A DNA stretch of 64,000 bases. It comes from Ancylobacter mangrovi. GTDB taxonomy: Bacteria > Pseudomonadota > Alphaproteobacteria > Rhizobiales > Xanthobacteraceae. Location of the stretch: assembly GCF_024752355.1 (NCBI RefSeq), contig NZ_JANTHZ010000002.1, positions 310,001 to 374,000 on the forward strand, read 5' to 3'. Of this stretch, positions 36,838 through 44,359 are shown piece after piece. Position 1 is the first letter of the stretch; the number at the start of each line of letters is the position of its first letter. Made by a program: the position numbers and the translations under genes. Under the pieces are notes generated by a model. That model was not told the DNA's origin and searched no databases. It saw only the letters and a program-made list of their open reading frames with translations.

Positions 36838-38220
36838 TCAGGCCGCCAGCAGGTTCTCGCGCACGGCCCAGTCCAGCGTCCGGTCGAGCGCGCGGGTGAG
36901 GCGGTCGAACAGCTCGTCGATCTCCGCCGGCGAGATGACCAGCGGCGGGCAGATCGTCACCGCATCGCCGAACACGCTGCGCACGATCAGGCCCTCCTGC
37001 TGGGCGAAGCCGACGCATTTGGCGGCGACGCCGAGCTTCGGGTCGAACTGGTGCTTGGTCTTCTTGTCCGCCACCAGCTCGATGCCGGCCACCATGCCGG
37101 CGCCGCGCGCCTCGCCGACCAGCGGATGGTCCTCCAGCGCCGCGCGGCGGGCGTTGAACTGCGGGATCTTCCCCCGCACGCGCTCGAACACGTTGTCGCG
37201 CTCGTAGATCTCCAGCGTCTTCAGTGCGACCGCCGCCGGCACCGGATGGCCCGAATAGGTGAAGCCGTGGCCGAAGCTGCCGATCTTGGTGCTCTCGGAC
37301 AGCATCGCCTCGTACATCACCTCGGGGATCATCACCGCGCCGATCGGCTGGTAGGCCGAGGACAGCGCCTTGGCGACCGAGATCGAATCCGGCTTCATCT
37401 CCATCGCGTCGGAGCCGAAGGCGGTGCCGAGGCGGCCGAAGCCGGTGATGACCTCGTCGGCGATGAAGAACACGTCGTATTTCGACAGCACGTTCTGGAT
37501 CTTCGGGTAGTAGGTCTTCGGCGGTACGATCACCCCGCCCGCGCCCAGCACCGGCTCGGCGATGAAGGCGGCGACCGTCTCCGGCCCCTCGGCGAGGATC
37601 AGCGCCTCGAGGTCGGCGGCGAGGCGGGTGGCGAAATCCTCCTCGCTCTCGCCCGGCTCGGCGAGGCGGTAGTGGTGCGGGCAGGTGGTGTGCTTCACGC
37701 CCGCGATCGGCAGGTCGAAATCATTGTGGTTATTGGCGAGGCCGGTCAGCGAGGCGGAGGCGATGGTCACGCCGTGATAGGCGCGCATGCGCGAGATGAT
37801 CTTCTTCTTCTTCGGCCGCCCGAGCCCGTTGTTCATGTACCAGACCAGCTTCATCTGGGTGTCGTTGGCTTCCGAGCCGGAGCAGGTGAAGAACACCTTG
37901 GAGATCGGCACCGGCGCCATCTCCTTCAGCTTCTCGGCGAGCTCGATCGCGGGATCGTGGCTCTTGCCGCCGAAGATGTGGGTGTAGGGCAGCTTGCGCA
38001 TCTGCGTCGCCGCCGCCTCGACCAGCTCCTCGTTGCCGTAGCCGAGCGAGGTGCACCAGAGGCCCGCCATGCCTTCGAGATACGGCTTGCCGTCGACGTC
38101 ATAAACCCACACACCCTGGCCACGCTCGAGCACGAGCGGACCGGTCTCGCGGAACGAGGCGAGATTGGTGTAGGGGTGGATCAACGTCTCGACGTCGCGA
38201 GCCTGAAGATTGGTGAGCAT
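36838..38220 (-). CDS. class III (omega) PLP-dependent aminotransferase
   Basis: 460 residues. PLP lysine is Lys284 (SVAKALSSAYQP); the Schiff-base Asp lies in FIADEVITGFGR and the phosphate cup in CSGSEAND. The sequence resembles omega-amino acid:pyruvate and putrescine/GABA:pyruvate aminotransferases of the same fold group. The amine donor is unassigned. Cytoplasmic, monocistronic, ending at the hairpin near 36770. Confidence 0.88.
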   Translation of the reverse strand: MLTNLQARDVETLIHPYTNLASFRETGPLVLERGQGVWVYDVDGKPYLEGMAGLWCTSLGYGNEELVEAAATQMRKLPYTHIFGGKSHDPAIELAEKLKEMAPVPISKVFFTCSGSEANDTQMKLVWYMNNGLGRPKKKKIISRMRAYHGVTIASASLTGLANNHNDFDLPIAGVKHTTCPHHYRLAEPGESEEDFATRLAADLEALILAEGPETVAAFIAEPVLGAGGVIVPPKTYYPKIQNVLSKYDVFFIADEVITGFGRLGTAFGSDAMEMKPDSISVAKALSSAYQPIGAVMIPEVMYEAMLSESTKIGSFGHGFTYSGHPVPAAVALKTLEIYERDNVFERVRGKIPQFNARRAALEDHPLVGEARGAGMVAGIELVADKKTKHQFDPKLGVAAKCVGFAQQEGLIVRSVFGDAVTICPPLVISPAEIDELFDRLTRALDRTLDWAVRENLLAA

Positions 38221-38389
38221 GGCGGGGCAACTCCGGGGGTAAGCATGGGTTGGCTCACCCTAGTGCGGCGCGGGTCGGACCGAAAGCGCATCCTTGGTCG
38301 GATCGCCCGCCCGCCCGCGGCATCGTCGCCCACCCGCCGCCGTTTCACGGCCGGCGGCGCCGCCTCGTCATTCCGTGACGGCAGACGCG

Positions 38390-39928
38390 CTATTTGCTGC
38401 TGCCGATCGCCCAGTGGCAGATCACCATGCCCGAGCGCCGCTCCGCCCGGTCCACATGCAGGTGATGCTCGTGATAGCCGTCCGAGCCGGGGCCGAGGAT
38501 GGTGGTGAAGTCGGTGCAGGCGCTGGCCTTGAGGATCTCCTGGAACGCCTGCGGCATCGTCTCTTCCTTGCCCTTGCCGGGGCCGATGACGAAGACGCGG
38601 CCGTCTGAGAGCTGGTAGCCGCGCGTGTCCATGGCGTTGCCGCGCCCGTGCTCGCTGATCTTGGCGCCGGCGACGCGGTTGCGCGGGCGGCACTGCTGGG
38701 AGGCGGCGACCAGCACCGTGTCGAGCGGCGCGCCGAGCGTGGCCACCGCCGGGTCGACCTGCTCGCGCAGCCAGTGCGCGACCGAGGCCGCCATCTCGCA
38801 GCGCAGCGTCGCGGCCGGCTCGAGCTTCACGAGCCGCCCGTCCTTCATCCGCACCGCCGAGAGCGAGACCGCGCGGTCGACCGTGCAGAGCGGGTTGGTG
38901 GCGGTGACGGTGACGGGAGTGAACTCGCCGAGATCCCCGTTCGAGAGTTCGGGGCAGACGGTCGGGATCGCCGGCGTCTTCGGGGCGGCGCCCTCGGCCT
39001 GCGGCGCGCTGTCCGGCGTCAGCGCGGCGACGCGCGCGCCGTCGGCGGCGGGCGGCACCTCGGCCGGACGGGCCGGCGGCAGGGGAGCCGAGGCTGCGAG
39101 CTTCACTGATGAGCGCGCCGAGGGCGTGGCGGACGGCTTCGCCGTCGCCTCCGGGGTGGCGAGCGGCATCGGCGCCTCGACCGGCTCTTCGTCCAGCGCC
39201 GCGCTCGCATCGTGCTGCGGGTCCGCTGTGCCAGGCGCCGGCTCGGCCGGCGGCGGCGCGGGTGCGGCCGCCATGCGCCGCTCGGGCGAGGGCGGCGGCA
39301 GGGGCGCCGTGGCGACTCGGGCGGGCTTCGCAGGCTTTACGGGCGTCGCCTTCGGCGGCGGAGACGTCGCGGCGGCGGTCACGGGCGGAGCGGGAGCGGG
39401 AGCGCCCTGCGCCGACGGCTCCTGAGCGGGCTTGTTCCGCGCCTGCTTCTCCTGCGCCGGCTCGGCCGGGGCAGCTTGCGCCTTGGCCCGATCCACCGGC
39501 TTCGCTGTGACTGGCGCCGTGTCCTTCGGCGTCGTCCGCGCCGTCGCGGATTCGGAGGCGGGAGGCGTCGCCTTTTCGGCCGGCTTTGCGCCCTCCTCGT
39601 TCGACGCCGCCTCGCCCACCTGCGCCGGGCGCGGCGGGGGCAGCGGCGCGCGGGCGGGCATCGCCTGCCGGCGAGCGGGACGCGTCGTCTTGTGCGGCTT
39701 GTCGCCGAACCATTCGCCGAGCTGATTGTTCAGCGCCCGGCCGGCATCGTCGAAGGAGGAGCCGATCTCCGCCAGCGGCTCGGCGGCGGCAGGGCGGGCG
39801 AAGCCGGCCAGCGGCACGGCGATGAACAGCCCCAGCAGCAGCGGGCTGAGAAAGGTACCGCGGCAGGCGGCCGGACGAACAGGCAGGCGACCTTCGGACC
39901 GTCGCCGTGGGAGCGTGCGAGAATCCAT
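38390..39928 (-). CDS. extensin-like C-terminal domain protein, secreted, Pro/Ala-rich
   Basis: 512 residues from the ATG at 39928 (AGGAAAGG upstream); an in-frame start at 39991 would overlap the divergent gene. A signal peptide (about residues 27-48) is followed by about 290 residues of Pro/Ala/Lys/Thr-rich low-complexity linker. The C-terminal domain carries the extensin-like signature: VAGAKISEHGRGNAMD, then CTDFTTILGPGS and HEHHLHVD. This domain is a putative periplasmic peptidase fold related to D,D-carboxypeptidase/lysostaphin-type metallopeptidases; here the HGRGNA and HHLHVD motifs keep candidate zinc ligands. Exact substrate unknown, cell wall likely. Confidence 0.82.
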   Translation of the reverse strand: MDSRTLPRRRSEGRLPVRPAACRGTFLSPLLLGLFIAVPLAGFARPAAAEPLAEIGSSFDDAGRALNNQLGEWFGDKPHKTTRPARRQAMPARAPLPPPRPAQVGEAASNEEGAKPAEKATPPASESATARTTPKDTAPVTAKPVDRAKAQAAPAEPAQEKQARNKPAQEPSAQGAPAPAPPVTAAATSPPPKATPVKPAKPARVATAPLPPPSPERRMAAAPAPPPAEPAPGTADPQHDASAALDEEPVEAPMPLATPEATAKPSATPSARSSVKLAASAPLPPARPAEVPPAADGARVAALTPDSAPQAEGAAPKTPAIPTVCPELSNGDLGEFTPVTVTATNPLCTVDRAVSLSAVRMKDGRLVKLEPAATLRCEMAASVAHWLREQVDPAVATLGAPLDTVLVAASQQCRPRNRVAGAKISEHGRGNAMDTRGYQLSDGRVFVIGPGKGKEETMPQAFQEILKASACTDFTTILGPGSDGYHEHHLHVDRAERRSGMVICHWAIGSSK

Positions 39929-39981
39929 GCTATCAGGCCTTTCCTGTTCGGTCGGTCTTGCCAATCGGGTCGTGCCAAGCC

Positions 39982-40737
39982 GTGAATGCACTTCAAGTGA
40001 ACGCCGTTCGCGCCATTCTGTTCGACAAGGACGGTACGCTGGTCGACTTCGACCGCACCTGGGGTCCGGCCGCCGGCGCCGTCATGGAGCGGTTCGCCGC
40101 CGGCGACGCGGCCACACTGGCACGCCTTCACGCCGTCAGCCACTATCTGCCCGCCGAGCACCGCTTCCTGCAGTCCTCCCCGCTCATCGCCGGCTCGTCG
40201 CGTCAGTTCGGCCCGCTCTGGGCCGAGACGCTGGGCCGGCCGGCCGATCTCGCCTTCTTCCTCGAGATCGACCGCCTGTTCACGCTGGAGGGCCGCCGCT
40301 TCCTGACGCCGATCGGCGTGCCGCGTCAGGACCTCACCCGCCTGCATCGCTCGGGCCTCGTGCTCGGCATCGCCACCAACGACGCGGAGGCCAACGCCCA
40401 TATCCAGGCCGACCTGCTCGGCATCGCCGGGTTGGTGAGCGCGGTCTACGGCTATGATTCGGGCCACGGCTCCAAGCCCGCGCCGGGGATGATCGCTGCC
40501 TTCAGCCACCTCACCAGGCTGCCGCCGGGCGCCATCGCGCTGGTCGGCGACACCAGGCACGACCTCGACACCGCCCGTGCGGCGGGCGCGCTCGCGATCC
40601 TCGTGCGCTGCGGCCCGACCCCGGTCGACGACTTCGCCGACGAGGCCGATCTGGTGGTCGACGATGTCGGCGCGCTGGCCGACCTCCTTCTCGCCGGCCG
40701 CCCGGCGGATGCGCTTTCCGCGGAGGCCGCGCCGTGA
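39982..40737 (+). CDS. HAD family hydrolase (phosphoglycolate phosphatase-like)
   Basis: 251 residues if the GTG at 39982 is the start; the GTG at 39997 and upstream starts are also possible, and no ribosome site decides. HAD motifs: Asp15 and Asp17 (FDKDGT), the Thr/Ser motif in LGIATND, and the C-terminal Asp pair in GDTRHD. Lys in GSKPAPGM is the third-motif lysine. The substrate is uncertain; Gph-like enzymes clear 2-phosphoglycolate. Overlaps the next gene by 4 bp (GTGA), so they are coupled. Confidence 0.83.
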   Translation: MNALQVNAVRAILFDKDGTLVDFDRTWGPAAGAVMERFAAGDAATLARLHAVSHYLPAEHRFLQSSPLIAGSSRQFGPLWAETLGRPADLAFFLEIDRLFTLEGRRFLTPIGVPRQDLTRLHRSGLVLGIATNDAEANAHIQADLLGIAGLVSAVYGYDSGHGSKPAPGMIAAFSHLTRLPPGAIALVGDTRHDLDTARAAGALAILVRCGPTPVDDFADEADLVVDDVGALADLLLAGRPADALSAEAAP

Positions 40738-41519
40738 TCCGCCGCCGGCTTTATGTCGAGGAGCGGGTCTCGCGGCTCGCCGTGTGGAGCCTGCGCACCG
40801 CCGTCTTCGCGCTGCCCGTCACGCTGATCGGCCTCGCGCTCTACCTCGTCGAGGCGCTGGACTTCCGCAGCGCCGCCTACACGGTGATGGCAGGCGTCGC
40901 CGTCGCGGCGCTGGCGCTGCTGATGGCGCTGGCCGGCTTCGTGGTGATCTGGAACGAGGGGTTGCGCGGGCTCGGCCGCGTGCTCGGTGCCGCCGCGCTG
41001 GCGCTGGTGCTGATCACCCCGGTGGCGGCGCTCGCCGCCTTCAGCGTCGGCCTGCCGGTGATGCACGACATCACCACCGACACCGAGGACCCGCCGCAAT
41101 TCGTCACCCTCGCCATGGCACGCGGGCGTAACACCAACCCGCTCGCCTATGCCGGCGACAGCGCCGCCGAGGAGCAGCGCATCGCCTATCCGGGCATCAA
41201 GCCGATCGAGTTCGACGGCCTGCCGGACGACATCTACACCGCGCTGATGCGGCTCGTCGCGCACCACAAATGGCTCGTCATCGACGCCGTGCCGCCGCGC
41301 GGGGGCATACGCGACGGGCGCATCGAGGCGGTGGCGCGCAGCATGCCCTTCGGCCTGCGCGACGACATCGTGATCCGTATCCGCCCGACGGCGAACGGCA
41401 CCCGGGTCGACATGCGCTCGCTCTCGCGCAACAGCGACCGCGACTTCGGCTCCAACGCACGGCGCATCGACACGCTGTTCTCCGAGCTCTCCGAAGCGCA
41501 GGGCCGCCCGCGCCGCTGA
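40734..41519 (+). CDS. DUF1499 domain membrane protein
   Basis: 261 residues from a GTG that overlaps the HAD stop. Three hydrophobic segments in the first 115 residues, then a soluble DUF1499 domain (PIEFDGLPDDIYTALMRLV, SRNSDRDFGSNARRI). No reaction is known for the family. Coupling with a phosphatase gene is the only hint of role. Confidence 0.8.
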   Translation: MIRRRLYVEERVSRLAVWSLRTAVFALPVTLIGLALYLVEALDFRSAAYTVMAGVAVAALALLMALAGFVVIWNEGLRGLGRVLGAAALALVLITPVAALAAFSVGLPVMHDITTDTEDPPQFVTLAMARGRNTNPLAYAGDSAAEEQRIAYPGIKPIEFDGLPDDIYTALMRLVAHHKWLVIDAVPPRGGIRDGRIEAVARSMPFGLRDDIVIRIRPTANGTRVDMRSLSRNSDRDFGSNARRIDTLFSELSEAQGRPRR

Positions 41520-41537
41520 GCCGGAAAAGCGCGGCCT

Positions 41538-42449
41538 TCAGGCCAGCGAATAGGTGCCTTCCAGCGCCGCCGGTCCCTCGGTCAGCACTTCGCCGCGTCC
41601 CACGAGGTCTTCCAGATGGGCGAGCGTCGACAGGCCCGCCGCGCCGACGAGACGCGGGTCGAGGCCGATATAGATCGCCCGCACGATCTCGGGGATCGCC
41701 ATCGGCCCGCGGGCGAGCGCGCGCATTATGGCCTGCTCGCGCGCCACGCGGTGGCGCAGATAGCGCGCGACGAAGGCCGGGCCCTCGCGCACCGGCCCGC
41801 CATGGCCGGGCAGGTAGAAACGCTCCGGCCGCTCGCCGAGGCGGCGCAGCGAGTCCATGTAGTCGCTCATCGAGCCGTCCGGCGGGGCGACGATCGAGGT
41901 CGCCCAGGCCATGACATGGTCGCCGACGAAGATCACGTCCTCGCCTTCCAGCACGAAGGCCATGTGGTTGGCGGTGTGGCCGGGCGTGGCGAGCGCGGCG
42001 AGCGCCCACCCCGCGCCCTCGATGCGGGCGCCGTCCGCCAGCGCCACGTCGGGGAAGAAATGCCGGTCGCCGGCGGCGTCGAGCGCGCTGGTCTCCCCGC
42101 CGTGCAGCGCACGGGCGGGCCGGTGCGGGCCCTCGGCATAGGTCGGCGCCCCGGTCGCCTGCCGCAGCGCGTCGAGCGCGCCGGAATGGTCGCGATGGGT
42201 ATGGGTCAGGAAGATGTGGGTGACCCGCTCGCCGCGCACCGCCTCCAGCAATGCCGCGACATGCGCGGGCTCGTCGGGGCCGGGATCGATAATCGCCACC
42301 TCGCCCTCGCCGACGATGTAGCTGCAGGTGCCGGTGAAGGTGAAGGGGCCGGGATTGGGCGCCAGCACGCGGCGCACGCCCGGGGCCACGGTCTCGGCCA
42401 CGCCGGGCACGGCGTCGAAGCGCCGGTCGAACGGAATGTCGTCTGCCAT
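41538..42449 (-). CDS. MBL-fold metallo-hydrolase (LACTB2/glyoxalase-like)
   Basis: 303 residues from the ATG at 42449 (GAGAGG upstream). Metal-binding motif His83-x-His85-x-Asp87-His88 (THTHRDH), further histidines in LATPGHTANHM and LPGHGGPV, and metal-bridging Asp in FVGDHVM. The C-terminal part (AREQAIMRALARGP onward) is a winged-helix tail of the LACTB2/endoribonuclease-like group. It could hydrolyse a thioester, lactone or nucleic acid; unassigned. Confidence 0.85.
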   Translation of the reverse strand: MADDIPFDRRFDAVPGVAETVAPGVRRVLAPNPGPFTFTGTCSYIVGEGEVAIIDPGPDEPAHVAALLEAVRGERVTHIFLTHTHRDHSGALDALRQATGAPTYAEGPHRPARALHGGETSALDAAGDRHFFPDVALADGARIEGAGWALAALATPGHTANHMAFVLEGEDVIFVGDHVMAWATSIVAPPDGSMSDYMDSLRRLGERPERFYLPGHGGPVREGPAFVARYLRHRVAREQAIMRALARGPMAIPEIVRAIYIGLDPRLVGAAGLSTLAHLEDLVGRGEVLTEGPAALEGTYSLA

Positions 42450-42589
42450 GGCCGCACCTCTCGCACCCGTTTCGCCGCTCTTCAACTAGCGCAGCGCAAC
42501 GGGCGGGTCGAGACTGCGACCTCCGGGCGATTGCGCCCCGCGCCATGCCCGGCTATGCAACGATGTGTCGCGTGCGATGAGGGTGAGCG

Positions 42590-43204
42590 ATGGACAATCT
42601 CGTTGATGGCTACCGCCGGTTCCGCAACTCGGCGTGGCCCGGGCGCAAGGCGCTGTTCGAGAAGCTGGCGGCCCTCGGCCAGCGCCCTCAGACCCTCGTC
42701 ATCGCCTGCTCGGACAGCCGTGTCGACCCGAGCATGATCTTCGACGCCGGGCCGGGCGAACTGTTCGTGGTGCGCAACGTCGCCAATCTGGTGCCGCCCT
42801 ATTCCGCCCCCGACCACGCCCATCACGGCACCAGCGCGGCGATCGAGTTCGCCGTGCGGGTGCTGGAGGTCCGGCAGATCGTCGTCCTCGGCCACGCGCT
42901 GTGCGGCGGCGCCGGGGCGCTGGTCGACGGCGCGCCCGAGGCGGCGCGCGACTTCCTGCCCGACTGGATCAAGATCGCCGCGCCGGCGCGCGACGTCGCG
43001 CTCAACCTGAGCGAGGACGCCGCCGAGCGGCGCCGGATCGTCGAGTACCAGTGCGTCAAGCTCTCGCTGCACAATCTCGAGACCTTTCCCTGGATCCGGA
43101 AGAGGGTCGAGGAGGGGCAGCTCGTGCTGCACGGGGCCTATTTCGCGGTGGCGACGGGCGTCTTGGAGCGGCTGCGGGCCGACGGCACCTTCGGCGCGGC
43201 CTGA
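42590..43204 (+). CDS. beta-carbonic anhydrase
   Basis: 204 residues with GAGGGTGAG before the ATG. Zinc ligands are complete: Cys40 with the Asp42-Arg44 dyad (ACSDSR), His102 and Cys105 (GHALCGG). Interconverts CO2 and bicarbonate in the cytoplasm. Length is typical of plant-type beta-CA. Its last 67 bp overlap the convergent DUF2934 gene. Confidence 0.93.
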   Translation: MDNLVDGYRRFRNSAWPGRKALFEKLAALGQRPQTLVIACSDSRVDPSMIFDAGPGELFVVRNVANLVPPYSAPDHAHHGTSAAIEFAVRVLEVRQIVVLGHALCGGAGALVDGAPEAARDFLPDWIKIAAPARDVALNLSEDAAERRRIVEYQCVKLSLHNLETFPWIRKRVEEGQLVLHGAYFAVATGVLERLRADGTFGAA

Positions 43205-43536
43205 GCAGGCTCGGCCGGCGCGGGCGCGGGCTTGCCGGCGGCGGGCTTTCCCGCTGCGGGTTTGCTCGCGACAGTCTTGGCTGCCTTCGGCGCCGGCGCC
43301 CCCACGGCGGTCGCCTTCGGCGTGACGGTCTCCGGCGCTACGCTGTCGGGCGAAGGCGCGGCGGGCTTGCGCGGCTTCTTCGGCGCCGCGACGGCAGGCG
43401 CCGGCACCGGCGCGATTTCCGCCGCCACGATCTCGCTCGCCCTGTACCAGTGATGATCGGCCCGCCCGTGCGGGCAACCTTCCTCGATCCACAGAAGATA
43501 GGCACGTTCGCGGATACGGTCCTGCAGCTCGTCCAT
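43138..43536 (-). CDS. DUF2934 protein with lysine/alanine/proline-rich tail
   Basis: 132 residues from the ATG at 43536 (GGAGATGAGG upstream). The first 45 residues match DUF2934 (ELQDRIRERAYLLWIEEGCPHG), a small domain common in rhizobia. The rest is a basic, low-complexity tail with KKPRKPAAP and repeated KPAAG units, histone-like in composition. Function unknown; DNA contact is a possibility. Its last 67 bp are antisense to the carbonic anhydrase gene. Confidence 0.72.
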   Translation of the reverse strand: MDELQDRIRERAYLLWIEEGCPHGRADHHWYRASEIVAAEIAPVPAPAVAAPKKPRKPAAPSPDSVAPETVTPKATAVGAPAPKAAKTVASKPAAGKPAAGKPAPAPAEPAQAAPKVPSARSRSKTPVATAK

Positions 43537-43712
43537 CGCCTCATCTCCGGGAATGGCCGCCGATGCGGCCCATCGAATCACTCACCTCGCGATCATACGC
43601 GTCGAATCGACCGCGACACCGCTTCAGCCATGTGACCAATGCGCTTGTCCCAAGGTAAGGAGAAGCGGGTAGGCGAAGGGTTCCTGCGCCGTCGATTTCG
43701 GTATTGCACACC

Positions 43713-43737
43713 GGAACAAGGCGCCTTGGGAAGCGTT
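43713..43737 (+). promoter_or_regulatory. EcfG-type general stress promoter for the DUF892 gene
   Basis: GGAAC at 43713-43717, 16-base spacer, CGTT at 43734-43737: an exact match to the alphaproteobacterial sigma-EcfG consensus GGAAC-N16/17-CGTT. Transcription would begin near 43745, about 50 bp before the start codon. Confidence 0.75.
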
Positions 43738-43792
43738 GAATCGACTGGCGGAGTATTTCGTCCAATCAAGACATTTCGAGGAGGAGAGCGCC

Positions 43793-44347
43793 ATGGGGTT
43801 GCTCACGAAGGACATCAAGTCGCTCGACGACCTCCTGCGGCAGGGACTCGGCGAGCTGCTGTACAGCGAACGGCGCATCAGGCGGGCGATTCCGGCCCTG
43901 CGCAGCAAGGTTCGCGACCCGATGCTCAGGCGCGAGCTCGACGACTGCCTGCAGGCGGCAACCGAGAACGCCCGGCACCTCGAGGAGGCATTCACGCTCC
44001 TCGGTGCCCTTCCCGGCAGCATCGAGTGTCCGGCCATTGACGGCATCTTCATCAGCGCGGAAGAGCTGAACGACGAGATCGACGGCTATCACGTGCTCGA
44101 CACCGCCATCGCCGCGGCGATGCAGGCGGTCGAGAACTACGCCAGCGCCCGCTATGTCACCGTCATCGGCTGGACCCGCGAGCTCGACCGGCCCGAGACC
44201 GCCCGGCTGCTGCAGAAATGCCGCGCCCGCCACCAGCATGGCGCCGACAGCATGTACCTGCTCGCCGAGCGCCGGCTGAATGCGCAGGCCGGGCGGCGCT
44301 CCTCGGCCTCGCGGAGCGTCGCCTCCCCCATGCCGCTGGCGAGCTGA
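43793..44347 (+). CDS. DUF892 ferritin-like stress protein (YciE/YciF family)
   Basis: 184 residues from the ATG at 43793, after GGAGGAG. Four-helix ferritin-like bundle with DLLRQGLGELLYSERRIRRAIP, a Glu-rich middle (HLEEAFTLLG), VEN-YAS and HQHGADSMYLL helices, matching the DUF892 family. These proteins appear in general and oxidative stress regulons; their activity is not settled. The EcfG-like promoter in front strengthens the stress assignment. Ends 12 bp from convergent treY. Confidence 0.85.
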   Translation: MGLLTKDIKSLDDLLRQGLGELLYSERRIRRAIPALRSKVRDPMLRRELDDCLQAATENARHLEEAFTLLGALPGSIECPAIDGIFISAEELNDEIDGYHVLDTAIAAAMQAVENYASARYVTVIGWTRELDRPETARLLQKCRARHQHGADSMYLLAERRLNAQAGRRSSASRSVASPMPLAS

Positions 44348-44359
44348 GCGGCGCGGGGC

